This document shows, in pieces, positions 48,933 through 57,962 of a DNA stretch of 64,000 nt. The notes under the pieces were generated by a model that was given only the letters and a program-made list of their open reading frames with translations, had not been told where the DNA came from and did not search any database. How positions within the stretch are numbered: the stretch's first letter is position 1; each line of letters begins with the position of its first letter. The translations under genes and the position numbers were made by a program. The stretch comes from an uncultured Veillonellaceae bacterium (lineage in GTDB: Bacteria; Bacillota; Negativicutes; Selenomonadales; Selenomonadaceae), in NCBI GenBank assembly GCA_902801565.1, contig CADCIX010000008.1, forward strand, positions 25,615-89,614, read 5' to 3'.

Positions 48933-49703
48933 TTGCGATATGACAGTCATATGCATACCGCCTTTTCCGCAGACTCGGAGATGAAGGCGGAGGAAGCCTT
49001 GGAGCGGGCGGAGCGATTGGGGCTTGGCGCCATCTTTACGGAGCATCTGGATATCGATTGCCCGGGAGAGGAGGACTTCACCTTCGACCCTCAGGAATAC
49101 TGGAAGAAATACGAGCCTCTTCGGGGGGAGCGCCTTCATCTGGGGGTTGAAATCGGCCTGACACCGGAGAGCCGTGCGGAGAACCGTGCCTTTGCGGAAA
49201 CGGTTCCCTTCGATCTCGTCATCGGCTCCATCCACCTGATGGAGGGGTATGATATTTATTATCCGGAGATCTATGAAACAAGGGATAAGAAGGAGCTCTA
49301 TCATGATTATCTGATGATGATGGCAAGGGAAGTCTACCAAAACAGTTACATTGATGTGCTGGGGCATATCGACTATGTCGCACGTTATGCGACTTATAGT
49401 GATCCGGGGCTTCACTATGAGGAATTCCCCGAGGAAATCGATGCTGTGCTGGGAGCGCTCATCGCGACGGACACGGTGATGGAACTCAACACGAGAAGGA
49501 TGGGCGATCCCTCGGTTCTCGAGGAGCTCCTGCCTATCTACCGTCGCTATCGCGAGTTGGGGGGCAGGTACGTCACCATCGGTTCCGATGCCCATACGCC
49601 GGATGCCATAGGGGCAAACTTCGCAGCGGCCGAGGAATTTGCAGAGCATTGCTCCCTGCGCCAAGTGTATTTTTGCGAGCGTCGCATGGAAATCAGCCGT
49701 TGA
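48933..49703 (+). CDS. PHP-domain phosphatase (histidinol-phosphatase HisK-like)
   Basis: The 256-residue protein is a PHP-family hydrolase: H-M-H-T-A-F-S-A-D-S (metal site 1, residues 6-15), E-H-L-D-I-D (about 37-42), I-G-S-I-H (about 97), V-L-G-H-I-D-Y-V-A-R-Y (about 143) and G-S-D-A-H-T (about 210). This matches the PHP-type histidinol-phosphatase HisK/YtvP, last-but-one step of histidine synthesis, or a related phosphoesterase. The TTG at 48933 is used because GAGAAGGGGG precedes it. No his gene is nearby, so the substrate remains open. Confidence 0.8.
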   Translation: MRYDSHMHTAFSADSEMKAEEALERAERLGLGAIFTEHLDIDCPGEEDFTFDPQEYWKKYEPLRGERLHLGVEIGLTPESRAENRAFAETVPFDLVIGSIHLMEGYDIYYPEIYETRDKKELYHDYLMMMAREVYQNSYIDVLGHIDYVARYATYSDPGLHYEEFPEEIDAVLGALIATDTVMELNTRRMGDPSVLEELLPIYRRYRELGGRYVTIGSDAHTPDAIGANFAAAEEFAEHCSLRQVYFCERRMEISR

Positions 49704-49759
49704 ATTTTCAAATGATATAGAGTATAATATAGGAAGAAAAACACAAGGAGGTGCTTTTT

Positions 49760-49945
49760 ATGGGCGATATGACGATTGCGGCGATGTCGGTGGCGATGCA
49801 CCAGTCGCAGGTGCAGCAGGATCTCGGCATCAGCGTCATGAAGATGGCCATGGATACGGAGACGGCTGCCCTTGGGGAGCTTATGGAGGATATGGCGGTG
49901 AGCCTTGACCCGAATCTCGGTGCGGCGGTTGACATTATGGCTTGA
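49760..49945 (+). CDS. YjfB-family small protein
   Basis: The 61-residue protein contains M-S-V-A-M-H-Q-S-Q-V-Q-Q-D-L-G-I-S-V-M-K and ends D-P-N-L-G-A-A-V-D-I, the layout of YjfB-like proteins (annotated putative motility protein). ATG 49760 has AAGGAGG 9 bp before it. Function unknown. Confidence 0.75.
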   Translation: MGDMTIAAMSVAMHQSQVQQDLGISVMKMAMDTETAALGELMEDMAVSLDPNLGAAVDIMA

Positions 49946-50027
49946 ATGTTTTCAAATGGATTGGTATGGGCTCTTTCAGCGGGCAGTCCTGCTTGCTGGA
50001 AGGGCTTTTTCTTGTGGGAAAAAACTT

Positions 50028-50078
50028 TTGACTTTTTGACTTTTGACTATTGACTTTTTGTCTTTGGCATTGTATTAT
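50028..50078 (+). promoter_or_regulatory. Promoter region of the heat-shock operon with TTGACTTTT tandem repeats
   Basis: Three to four tandem copies of a TTGACTTTT-like unit (about 50028-50060) offer several -35 boxes. The last, TTGACT (50050-50055), is 17 bp from TATTAT (50073-50078). The CIRCE operator lies directly downstream. Confidence 0.65.
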
Positions 50079-50090
50079 TCTAATTGAAGG

Positions 50091-50117
50091 TTAGCACTCG
50101 ACAAAATAGAGTGCTAA
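50091..50117. promoter_or_regulatory. CIRCE operator (HrcA binding site)
   Basis: TTAGCACTC (50091-50099), 9-bp spacer, GAGTGCTAA (50109-50117): a perfect CIRCE. HrcA, encoded next, binds it and represses the operon at normal temperature. Confidence 0.97.
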
Positions 50118-50150
50118 CAAAAGCAAAAGGTTCCGTCCGGAGGTGTTGGA

Positions 50151-51176
50151 ATGATTGATGAGAGGAAGCAGCGGATACTGCAGGCGATCATCGATGACTA
50201 CATTTCATCGGCGGAGCCGGTGGGTTCCCGCACTCTGGCGCGAAAGCACGACCTCGGCGTGAGTCCCGCGACGATCCGCAATGAGATGGCGGATCTGGAA
50301 ATGCTTGGGTATCTGGAGCATATCCATACATCCTCGGGGCGCATTCCTTCCTCCAAGGGCTACCGCTTCTATGTGGACGGGCTCATCCCGCCGAAGCCGG
50401 TGAGCGATGAGGAGAAGGCGCTGATCGACCGGTGGTATAAGGCACGGGTCAGGCGCATCGATGAGGTGTTCCGGGAAACGGCCCGATTGATTTCCCAGGT
50501 GACGAAGAACGTTTCCATGGTGCTGGCACCGCAGATTTCCAGTGCAGCCTTCCGCTGCCTGCAGTTCCTTCCTCTGGATGACCACCGTGCCATTGCGGTC
50601 ATCATGACGGATGCGGGATTTGTGGAGAACAAGATCGTGGAAATGCCCTCCGGCGCGGAGTTTGAGGACTTCCAGCGCATGGCGGGGGTCATCAACCGCT
50701 GCCTTGCCGGACAGACGCTCCGATCCATCGAGGGGCCTGCCATGAAGCAGATCCGGGATGAGATCCAGGATGAGAGCCTTTATGAATCGGCCCTTGAGGT
50801 CATCCAGCGGGCGCTGGATTTCGAGAAGAAGGAACGCCTTTATCTGGGCGGTGCTACCCATATGATGGAGCAGCCGGAATTCCACGATGTGGACAGGATC
50901 AAGGACATCCTGCTCATGCTGGAGGAAGAGGAACTCATCAAGGATATCCTTCATGCCCATATGGGAGATGGCTTGGAGGTCACCATCGGCCAGGAAAACG
51001 AGAACAGCCGCATCAAGGATTGCAGCATCATCACTGCCACGTATCATCTGGATGGGGAGCTTCTGGGAACCATCGCGGTGCTGGGGCCGACCCGCATGGA
51101 ATACGGGAAGGCGATGTCGCTTCTGGAGTACATGAATACGAATCTTGCCAATGTGATACGAAGGTTCCATTGGTAG
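50151..51176 (+). CDS. hrcA: Heat-inducible transcription repressor HrcA
   Basis: The 341-residue protein has the N-terminal winged helix (1-75, with Y-I-S-S-A-E-P-V-G-S-R-T-L and P-A-T-I-R-N-E-M) and GAF-like C-terminal domain (V-A-M-V-L-A-P, T-Y-H-L-D-G-E-L-L-G-T-I-A-V-L-G-P-T-R-M-E-Y-G). It represses chaperone genes through CIRCE, which lies 34 bp upstream of its ATG. GGAGGTGTTGGA is the ribosome binding site. First gene of the hrcA-grpE-dnaK-dnaJ operon. Confidence 0.97.
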   Translation: MIDERKQRILQAIIDDYISSAEPVGSRTLARKHDLGVSPATIRNEMADLEMLGYLEHIHTSSGRIPSSKGYRFYVDGLIPPKPVSDEEKALIDRWYKARVRRIDEVFRETARLISQVTKNVSMVLAPQISSAAFRCLQFLPLDDHRAIAVIMTDAGFVENKIVEMPSGAEFEDFQRMAGVINRCLAGQTLRSIEGPAMKQIRDEIQDESLYESALEVIQRALDFEKKERLYLGGATHMMEQPEFHDVDRIKDILLMLEEEELIKDILHAHMGDGLEVTIGQENENSRIKDCSIITATYHLDGELLGTIAVLGPTRMEYGKAMSLLEYMNTNLANVIRRFHW

Positions 51177-51200
51177 GCTTCCAATAATAAGGAGGACAAC

Positions 51201-51872
51201 ATGCCATCTTTCATGAAAGACGAACTGAGAAAAAAGGATGAGGAAAAGCTGGAGGCGATGAAGCAGGAAATCGATGAGGCGATTTCCGATGAGAAGGTTC
51301 CCGATGATTATCTGAAGGGCGCGCATGACATGCAGGGCAATTCAGATAAAGGAGAGGCTGCGGAAGAAGTTTCTGAGGGAGATGCTTCCCAGGAACAGGA
51401 GCCGGTGGATGAAAAGGCTGCCCTGCAGAAGCAGGTGGAACAGCTTACCGCCCAGCTTCAGGAGTCGGAAAGCAGCCTGAAGCGTCTCCGGGCCGATTTC
51501 GAGAATTTCCGTCGTCGCACGACGAAGGAAAAAGAGGAAATCGGGGTGGTCGTCGTACAGGGGCTTTTCAAGGATATGCTTCCCCTGCTTGACAATTTCG
51601 AGCGGGCCATGGCATCCGAGGACAAGACGGGAGAGAATTTCCAGAAGGGTGTGGCTATGATCTTCACGCAGTTCCAGGAAATCCTCAAGAAGAACGGCCT
51701 GGAGCCCATCGAGACGAAGGATGCGAAGTTCGACCCGAATTTCCATCAGGCGGTCATGCGCGTGGAGAATCCCGATATGGAGGATGAGTCCATCGCGGCA
51801 GAACTCCAGAAGGGCTACATCGTGAAGGGCCGGGTCATCCGCCCCAGCATGGTGCAGGTGGTAGCGAATTAG
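51201..51872 (+). CDS. grpE: Nucleotide exchange factor GrpE
   Basis: The 223-residue protein has a long acidic, low-complexity N-terminus (1-70), a coiled coil (70-125, L-K-R-L-R-A-D-F-E-N-F-R-R-R) and the GrpE beta-domain with V-A-M-I-F-T-Q-F, F-D-P-N-F-H-Q-A-V and G-Y-I-V-K-G-R-V-I-R-P-S-M-V. It releases ADP from DnaK. AAGGAGGACAAC precedes the ATG. It is placed 24 bp after hrcA. Confidence 0.97.
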   Translation: MPSFMKDELRKKDEEKLEAMKQEIDEAISDEKVPDDYLKGAHDMQGNSDKGEAAEEVSEGDASQEQEPVDEKAALQKQVEQLTAQLQESESSLKRLRADFENFRRRTTKEKEEIGVVVVQGLFKDMLPLLDNFERAMASEDKTGENFQKGVAMIFTQFQEILKKNGLEPIETKDAKFDPNFHQAVMRVENPDMEDESIAAELQKGYIVKGRVIRPSMVQVVAN

Positions 51873-51938
51873 TCGGTGTCCCGCAATAGCGGTTTAGAAT
51901 CATAAAAAAGACAGTTTTGAGATACAGGAGGAATCATT

Positions 51939-53810
51939 ATGTCAAAGGTAATTGGTATCGATCTGGGTACGACGAACTCTGTCGTATCTGTTGTGGAAGG
52001 CGGAGAGCCTACCGTTATCACGAATCCCGAGGGAAGTCGCATCACCCCGTCCGTGGTTGGCTTCACGAAGGATGGTCAGCGTCTTGTGGGACAGCTTGCA
52101 AAGCGCCAGGCTGTGTCCAATCCTGACCGCACCATCTCATCCATCAAGCGCCATATGGGCGAGGCCGGCTACAAGGTCACGGTGGATGACAAGAGCTATA
52201 CGCCGCCGGAGATTTCCGCCATGGTTCTCCAGAAGCTGAAAGCGGATGCGGAAGCATATCTCGGCGAGGAAGTCACCCGGGCCGTCATCACGGTTCCTGC
52301 GTACTTCAACGACAGCCAGCGCCAGGCCACCAAGGATGCCGGAAAGATCGCCGGACTGGAAGTGGAGCGCATCATCAACGAGCCGACTGCGGCAGCAATC
52401 GCCTATGGTCTCGACAAGGACAGCGATGAGACGATCCTCGTCTTCGACCTCGGCGGTGGCACCTTCGATGTCTCCATCCTCGATCTGGAGGGTGGCGCCT
52501 TCCTCGTTCAGGCCACCAGCGGTGACACTCATCTGGGCGGCGATGATTTCGACAAGAAGATCACGGACTGGATGGTTTCGGAGTTCCAGCGGGAGAACGG
52601 CATCGATCTTTCCCAGGACAAGATGGCGGCGCAGCGCCTCAAGGAAGCTGCCGAGAAGGCGAAGATCGAGCTTTCCAGCATGACGCAGACGAACATCAAC
52701 CTGCCCTTCATCACGGCAGATGCCAGCGGCCCGAAGCATCTCGACCTGACCCTTTCCCGTGCGAAGTTCGATGAGCTCACCGCAGACCTGGTGGAGCGCA
52801 CCATGGGTCCGACGCGTCAGGCCATGGAGGATGCAGGCCTCACCGGCGCAGACATCAACAAGATCATTCTCGTGGGCGGCTCCTCCCGTATCCCTGCGGT
52901 ACAGGAAGCCATCCGCAAGCAGCTCGGCAAGGAGCCATCGAAGGGCGTGAACCCGGATGAGTGCGTCTCTGTCGGCGCAGCAATCCAGGGCGGCATCATC
53001 GGCGGTGATGTGAAAAAGAACATTGCCCTTGTGGATGTTACGCCTCTTTCCCTCGGCATTGAGACTCTGGGCGGCGTTTGCACGAAGCTCATCGAGCGCA
53101 ACACGGCAATCCCGACCTCCAAGAGCCAGGTGTTCTCCACGGCGGCAGACAACCAGCCGGCGGTTGACATCCATGTGCTCCAGGGCGAGCGCGAGATGGC
53201 GGCAGGCAACAAGACCCTGGGCCGCTTCGAGCTCTCCGATATTCCTCCGGCACCCCGCGGCGTGCCCCGCATTGAGGTTACCTTTGATATCGATGAGAAC
53301 GGTATCGTCAAGGTTTCCGCGAAGGATCTCGGCACGGGCAAGGAGCAGAAGATCACGATCCAGTCCGGCAGCGGCATGAGCAAGGAAGACATCGACCGCA
53401 TGGTCAAGGAAGCCGAGGCTCATGCGGCAGAGGACAAGAAGCAGAAGGATGCCATCGACGCGAAGAACCAGGCGGATTCCCTTGTCTATCAGGCAGAGAA
53501 GACCATCAAGGATCTCGGCGACAAGGCCGACCAGGGTCAGGTGGAGAAGGTCAAGGCCGCCTGCGAGAAGGTTAAGGAAGCCTTGAAGGGCACGGATACC
53601 GAGGCCATCAAGAAGGCGACGGAGGAACTTCAGAAGCCGCTCTATGAGATGAGCGCGGCAGCCTACCAGCAGGCACAGGCTGCAGGCCAGGGCGCAGCTC
53701 CCGGTGGGGATGCAGGTGCCCAGCAGTCCGGCGGCGCAAAGCAGGAGACCAAGCAGGATGACGATGTCGTGGATGCAGAGTACACGGAAGTGAAGGACGA
53801 CAAGAAGTAA
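51939..53810 (+). CDS. dnaK: Molecular chaperone DnaK (Hsp70)
   Basis: The 623-residue protein begins G-I-D-L-G-T-T-N-S, has the ATPase phosphate loops ([17 protein letters not shown]) and the Hsp70 linker/substrate domain, with a C-terminal helical lid and Gly/Gln/Ala-rich tail. Full length. It folds nascent and stress-denatured proteins with DnaJ and GrpE. ACAGGAGGAATCATT precedes its ATG. Confidence 0.98.
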   Translation: MSKVIGIDLGTTNSVVSVVEGGEPTVITNPEGSRITPSVVGFTKDGQRLVGQLAKRQAVSNPDRTISSIKRHMGEAGYKVTVDDKSYTPPEISAMVLQKLKADAEAYLGEEVTRAVITVPAYFNDSQRQATKDAGKIAGLEVERIINEPTAAAIAYGLDKDSDETILVFDLGGGTFDVSILDLEGGAFLVQATSGDTHLGGDDFDKKITDWMVSEFQRENGIDLSQDKMAAQRLKEAAEKAKIELSSMTQTNINLPFITADASGPKHLDLTLSRAKFDELTADLVERTMGPTRQAMEDAGLTGADINKIILVGGSSRIPAVQEAIRKQLGKEPSKGVNPDECVSVGAAIQGGIIGGDVKKNIALVDVTPLSLGIETLGGVCTKLIERNTAIPTSKSQVFSTAADNQPAVDIHVLQGEREMAAGNKTLGRFELSDIPPAPRGVPRIEVTFDIDENGIVKVSAKDLGTGKEQKITIQSGSGMSKEDIDRMVKEAEAHAAEDKKQKDAIDAKNQADSLVYQAEKTIKDLGDKADQGQVEKVKAACEKVKEALKGTDTEAIKKATEELQKPLYEMSAAAYQQAQAAGQGAAPGGDAGAQQSGGAKQETKQDDDVVDAEYTEVKDDKK

Positions 53811-53837
53811 TCGTTCTGCAGTATCGTTGAGATTTTA

Positions 53838-53862
53838 GTTGGGAGTGGGTTCCACTCCCAAC
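53838..53862 (+). other. Strong hairpin between dnaK and dnaJ
   Basis: GTTGGGAGTGG (53838-53848) and CCACTCCCAAC (53852-53862) form a perfect 11-bp stem with a 3-nt loop, without a U-tract (ATTTG follows). It is more likely an RNA-processing or stability element, or a weak attenuator, than a full terminator; it could keep dnaJ below dnaK levels. Confidence 0.7.
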
Positions 53863-53883
53863 ATTTGTATAGGATGGTGCAAC

Positions 53884-55041
53884 GTGAGCGAGAAACGCGA
53901 TTATTATGAAGTCCTGGGTGTCAGCAAGAACGCTACGGACGCGGAGATCAAACGGGCCTACAAGAAGATGATCCTGAAATACCATCCCGATCGCAATCCG
54001 GACAACAAGGAGGAGGCGCGGGAGAAGTCCAAGGAAATCAACGAGGCCTATGATGTGCTGAAGGATCCCCAGAAGAAGGCGCAGTATGACCAGTTCGGGC
54101 ATGCGGCCTTTGACGGAAGCGGCGGCATGGGCGGCGGCTTTGGAGGTTTCGGCGGCTTTGGCGGCGGTGGCGGCTTCGGCGGAACCGAGGGCTTTGGCGA
54201 TATCTTCGACATGTTCTTCGGCGGTGGCGGGCGCGGTTCCCGTCGTCCCGGACCGGAGCGCGGCAGCGACCTTCGCTATGATCTGGAGATTTCCTTTGAG
54301 GAGGCGGCCTTTGGCAAGGATGTCGAGCTCGACATCCCCCGCACGGAGAACTGCCCGGATTGCCACGGGACAGGGGCGGCGCCGGGCTCCTCGCCGGAGG
54401 ACTGCCCGGACTGTCATGGGACGGGACAGCAGGAGATCGCCCAGAACACGCCTTTCGGGCGCATTGTCAACCGTCGTACCTGCGGCCGTTGCGGTGGCAC
54501 GGGAAAGATTGTCAAGAATCCCTGCAAGACCTGCCATGGCTCGGGAAAGCAGCGCGTAAGGCGCAAGATCAAGGTGCATATCCCGAAGGGCGTGGACCAG
54601 GGCTCCCGGGTGCGCGTTTCGGGCGGCGGCGAGGCAGGAACCCGCGGCGGCGAGAACGGGGATCTTTACGTATATATCTTCGTCAAGCAGCACAAGCTGT
54701 TCAAGCGCCAGGGCAACGATGTCATCGTGGAGGTCCCGATTTCCTTCGTGCAGGCGGCCTTGGGAGCTACGGTGCAGGTGCCGACGCTGGATGGTCCGGT
54801 GGATCTCAAGATTCCGGCCGGCATCCAGTCCGGCAAGATCCTCCGCATCCGCGACAAGGGCGTGCCTTTCCTGCGCGGAAACGGGCGCGGCGACGAGCAT
54901 GTGGTGGTGAAGGTCCTGACTCCGCAGAAACTGTCAACGCGGCAGAAGGAGCTCCTGAAGGAATTTGCCGAACTCAGCGGCGACAGCGTGAACCCGGAGC
55001 AGAAGAGCTTTATGGATACGCTGAAGAATTTGTTCAAGTGA
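53884..55041 (+). CDS. dnaJ: Chaperone DnaJ (Hsp40)
   Basis: The 385-residue protein has the J domain (Y-H-P-D-R-N-P), a long Gly/Phe-rich linker, four C-x-x-C-x-G-x-G zinc-finger repeats (C-P-D-C-H-G-T-G, twice; C-G-R-C-G-G-T-G; C-K-T-C-H-G-S-G) and the C-terminal peptide-binding domain. It stimulates DnaK ATPase. GTG at 53884 is chosen because the J domain starts there; the upstream in-frame ATG at 53839 lies in the intercistronic hairpin. Confidence 0.97.
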   Translation: MSEKRDYYEVLGVSKNATDAEIKRAYKKMILKYHPDRNPDNKEEAREKSKEINEAYDVLKDPQKKAQYDQFGHAAFDGSGGMGGGFGGFGGFGGGGGFGGTEGFGDIFDMFFGGGGRGSRRPGPERGSDLRYDLEISFEEAAFGKDVELDIPRTENCPDCHGTGAAPGSSPEDCPDCHGTGQQEIAQNTPFGRIVNRRTCGRCGGTGKIVKNPCKTCHGSGKQRVRRKIKVHIPKGVDQGSRVRVSGGGEAGTRGGENGDLYVYIFVKQHKLFKRQGNDVIVEVPISFVQAALGATVQVPTLDGPVDLKIPAGIQSGKILRIRDKGVPFLRGNGRGDEHVVVKVLTPQKLSTRQKELLKEFAELSGDSVNPEQKSFMDTLKNLFK

Positions 55042-55048
55042 TAAAGAG

Positions 55049-55097
55049 ACTCCCTTGTCATCGGGCGAATTGCTTGATGGCAAGGGAGTTTTTCCTT
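55049..55097 (+). terminator. Terminator of the heat-shock operon
   Basis: ACTCCCTTG (55049-55057) pairs with CAAGGGAGT (55081-55089), followed by a T-run to 55097. The stop of the convergent nadE gene is at 55098. Confidence 0.9.
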
Positions 55098-56987
55098 TTA
55101 TTTCAGCAGCTTTTCCTTGAGTTCTTTGTATCTTCTGGTGTAATAGGGGCCGTTCTGGGCCTCCCGGTGGTCGAAGCCGAAGGCGCGGCGGCTGACGGCG
55201 AGGATGGGGGGCGCCTGGATGCGTTTGGCGATGGCCATGCCGGTGAAAAGGTTCCACCAGCGTTCCAGGTCGGCGATGAAATCCGCCGGGGTGGGGAAGT
55301 ATTTTCCTGCAAGGCCCGGTTCGCAGCCGATCTTTTCCTCCAGCACGCCCTCGCTGTACCAGGACAGGATATCCTGGGGCGTTGCCTTTTGCCAGCGTTC
55401 CACGAAGGAACGGAAGAGGTGGTCGTGGTAGGGGTACTTGATGGGATCGCCCTTTCCCTCGTCCACATTCTGGTTTTCGGACAGCTCGGCGCTGGGAACG
55501 ATGTCGATGATGCCCTGGGGAATGACCTCTCTTTGGTACACTGCGTCATTGAGGTAGTGGGCAAGCTCGTATACCTGATATTTCCAGAGGTCGGCCAGGG
55601 CGGCGAGAAAGCCCGACTGGTCGCCGTAGAGAGTGGAGTAGCCAACGGTGGTCTCTGCCTTGTTGGCATTGCAGGTGAAGCCGCCGCCGAAAGCCGCGGC
55701 CGCGCCTGCAAGGATGCGCGCGCTGCGGTCCCTTGCCTGGATGTTCTCGGCGACGAAGGAGGATACTTCCAGATGGGACTCGGTGTGTTCCCTGAGGAAT
55801 TCGATAGGGGTGGATTCCAGCTGCCGGATGGTGTGCTCCACGCTTTCCTGAATGGGGATGATGGCGTAGTGGCAGCCAAGATTTTCCGCCAGTTTCTGCG
55901 AAAGTCCCTTGGTGGTCTCGGAGTTGTAGACGCTGGGCATGTTCACGAGGAGCAGGTTTTCCGGCCCGATGACGCGATTGTAGAGGGCGGCGGCCACGGC
56001 GGAGTCGATGCCGCCGGAGATGCCGATGACCACCTTTTTCATGTGGATGTTTTCGAGGAAATGGTGGATGCCGTAGGCCAGGGCATGATAGATATGGGCG
56101 ATGGGCGGCTCGTCGGGGAAGGTGACGGGAGGGAGCTCCCCCAGATGCTCCAGGTCCACCACGGCCAGTTCTTCCTTGTATTCCTGGCAGCAGGCGGCAA
56201 CCTGTCCCTCGGTATTGTATACCGTGCTGAGGCCGTCAAAGGTGTAGATGGTCTTGCCGTTGTTCTGCAGTCCCACATTGTTGATGTAGAAAAGGGATGC
56301 ATGGGTATCCTTTGCCTGGGCGCCGAAGACGCGGTGGCGCTTGTCGTTTTTCCCGAGGGTGTAGGGGGAGGAGGAGATGTTCACGAAGAAGTCGATGGAG
56401 CGCTGGTGCTTCAGGATGCCAAGGGGCGTCAGCTCGTAGTCGTCGCCCCATCCGTCCTCGCAGAGCAGGCAGCCCACGCGGTAACGCCTGTCCTTGATCT
56501 TGAGGGTGACAGGGGAGATGAGCTGGTCCGGCGTGGTGCCGAGCTCCCGGGAGAGCTTCTGCAGGCTGAAGAAATGGCGGGTGTCGTCGAATTCCCGGTA
56601 GTTGGGCATGAGGGTCTTGATGACGAAGGGGTAGGGCATGCTGTCGGGATAGATGAGCTTGCCGTTCTTCGCGGTGAAAAAGGCATTGTATTTTCGGACA
56701 CGGCCGTCGTTGTTCTTCTTTTTCCAGTCTACGGCGATGTTGCCGAACATGATGATGATGCCCTGGGAGGCCTCGATGACCTTCTGGCCGCATTCCTCGC
56801 AGTCCTGAAGGAAGGCAGGCTGCTCCCAGGTGTCGCCGAGGAAGTAGCCGGGGATGGCCATTTCCGGGAAGATGACGATGTCGGCCTGCTGGCTCCTGGC
56901 ATCTTCGGTCATGCTGAGGATCTTCTCCATGTTCTTGTCGGGGTGGCCGGGAATGACCTCCATTTGTCCCAATGCGATTTTCAACAA
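55098..56987 (-). CDS. nadE: Glutamine-dependent NAD+ synthetase
   Basis: The protein (629 residues from TTG 56987) has an N-terminal nitrilase-type glutaminase domain (1-270; E in F-P-E-M-A-I-P-G-Y, G-C-L-L-C-E-D-G-W with the nucleophilic Cys) and a C-terminal NAD synthetase domain (about 310-625; G-I-S-G-G-I-D-S-A-V pyrophosphate loop). It makes NAD from deamido-NAD with ATP and glutamine. AAAGAGG lies 8 bp before the TTG; a GTG at 56996 is too close to the site. TTG at 56984 is also possible. Confidence 0.93.
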   Translation of the reverse strand: MLKIALGQMEVIPGHPDKNMEKILSMTEDARSQQADIVIFPEMAIPGYFLGDTWEQPAFLQDCEECGQKVIEASQGIIIMFGNIAVDWKKKNNDGRVRKYNAFFTAKNGKLIYPDSMPYPFVIKTLMPNYREFDDTRHFFSLQKLSRELGTTPDQLISPVTLKIKDRRYRVGCLLCEDGWGDDYELTPLGILKHQRSIDFFVNISSSPYTLGKNDKRHRVFGAQAKDTHASLFYINNVGLQNNGKTIYTFDGLSTVYNTEGQVAACCQEYKEELAVVDLEHLGELPPVTFPDEPPIAHIYHALAYGIHHFLENIHMKKVVIGISGGIDSAVAAALYNRVIGPENLLLVNMPSVYNSETTKGLSQKLAENLGCHYAIIPIQESVEHTIRQLESTPIEFLREHTESHLEVSSFVAENIQARDRSARILAGAAAAFGGGFTCNANKAETTVGYSTLYGDQSGFLAALADLWKYQVYELAHYLNDAVYQREVIPQGIIDIVPSAELSENQNVDEGKGDPIKYPYHDHLFRSFVERWQKATPQDILSWYSEGVLEEKIGCEPGLAGKYFPTPADFIADLERWWNLFTGMAIAKRIQAPPILAVSRRAFGFDHREAQNGPYYTRRYKELKEKLLK

Positions 56988-57031
56988 GATAAACACCTCT
57001 TTTTATGATAGGATTCTTTGGGCAGGTATGG

Positions 57032-57037
57032 TATAAT
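57032..57037 (+). promoter_or_regulatory. Candidate -10 box before the repeat-rich spacer
   Basis: TATAAT within GGTATAATATGG. No good -35 box is visible at 17 bp. It could drive a transcript through 57058-57232 and ybaK. Confidence 0.35.
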
Positions 57038-57057
57038 ATGGACGTTTGGCGTAGGAG

Positions 57058-57232
57058 GGCGAGCGCGGGGCGATTTTTCGGCTCTACTAAATGACCCGCA
57101 TGGGGGGGTATCTCTGTAAAGATGATTGCTCCCGTTACCAGGTCGCGTTATTCATCGTGTGGTCTTGTCTGTGCCGTTTGCGGGCCATCCCTTCGGGCAG
57201 TCGTTCCGCCGAAAAATCGCCCCGCGCTCGCC
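57058..57232. repeat. 25-bp perfect inverted repeat spanning a 125-bp loop
   Basis: The sequence at 57058-57082 (starting GGCGAGCGCGGGGCG) is the exact reverse complement of 57208-57232 (ending CGCCCCGCGCTCGCC). The 125 bp between them contain no gene. If transcribed, it forms one very stable hairpin. No transposase is adjacent; its origin is unknown. Confidence 0.75.
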
Positions 57233-57410
57233 GAGGGTAGTTGGTTTGCACGAAAGGACGGCTCTTCTTGGAGCGATGACATAGAGTTTGTCGCTTGCTC
57301 GCCGAGGAACAGTTGGTTTGCACAAAAGGCGAGCTCTTCCCAAGGTGACGGCATAGACTTTGTTGCGTGCTCGCCTGGGAATAGTTGCTTTATACAAAAG
57401 GACAGCGGAT
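57223..57410. repeat. 72-bp imperfect tandem repeat (about 2.5 copies)
   Basis: GTTGGTTTGCAC and the sequence after it begins at 57240 and 57312, with a degenerate copy (GTTGCTTTATAC) at 57384: a period of 72 bp, 24 codons. The unit also contains a G-CTCGCC-GAGG motif shared with the right arm of the inverted repeat at 57208-57232. Open frames cross it on both strands, but none has a ribosome binding site or homology, so I do not call a gene. Confidence 0.65.
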
Positions 57411-57419
57411 GGTGATGGG

Positions 57420-57899
57420 ATGAAGGGCAAGAAGAAGACGAATGCGGCACGCATTCTGGATACGTTGGGGATTTCTTATGAGATTAAGGAATACGAGGTG
57501 GACGAGGATGATCTGAGCGCGGTTCATGTGGCGCAGTCTGTCGGCATGCCGATTGAGATGGTGTTCAAGACACTTGTGGCACGCGGCGACAAGAATGGCA
57601 TCCTCATGGCGGTGATCCCGGGGGCTGCGGAGCTGGATCTCAAGGCACTGGCGGCAGCCTCGGGCAACAAGCGGGTGGAGATGGTCCACCTGAAAGAAGT
57701 TTTTGCCTTGACGGGATATATTCGCGGGGGGTGTTCGCCTTTGGGGGCGAAGAAGGAGTACCCCGTGTATCTCGACAGGCATGCAGAGGAGCAGCCGACG
57801 ATTGCCGTGAGTGCCGGGAAGCGCGGCGAGCAGCTCTTGCTGGCACCCGCGGATCTGGTGAGGGCAACCAGGGCAACGGTCGCGGAGATCGTGCGCTAG
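57420..57899 (+). CDS. ybaK: YbaK/EbsC-type Cys-tRNA(Pro) deacylase
   Basis: The 159-residue protein matches the YbaK/ProX family: A-R-I-L-D-T-L-G-I-S-Y-E near the start, V-F-K-T-L-V-A-R-G-D (with the conserved Lys), Y-I-R-G-G-C-S-P-L-G-A-K-K at about 100-112 and V-S-A-G-K-R-G-E-Q-L-L-L-A-P-A-D-L. It hydrolyses mischarged cysteinyl- or other aminoacyl-tRNA. ATG at 57420 is chosen by homology; the site before it is weak (GGATGGTGATGGG). Confidence 0.88.
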   Translation: MKGKKKTNAARILDTLGISYEIKEYEVDEDDLSAVHVAQSVGMPIEMVFKTLVARGDKNGILMAVIPGAAELDLKALAAASGNKRVEMVHLKEVFALTGYIRGGCSPLGAKKEYPVYLDRHAEEQPTIAVSAGKRGEQLLLAPADLVRATRATVAEIVR

Positions 57900-57962
57900 G
57901 CCTTTTAGAGATGAGTTCCTTTTACATTTTATCATAAATTCAGGCAGAGAGGGGAGTTTTCT

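Noticed and set aside
57122..57415. Plus-strand 97-codon frame across the 72-bp repeats
   Set aside because: No ribosome binding site, no homology; the repeat period being a multiple of 3 keeps several frames open on both strands.
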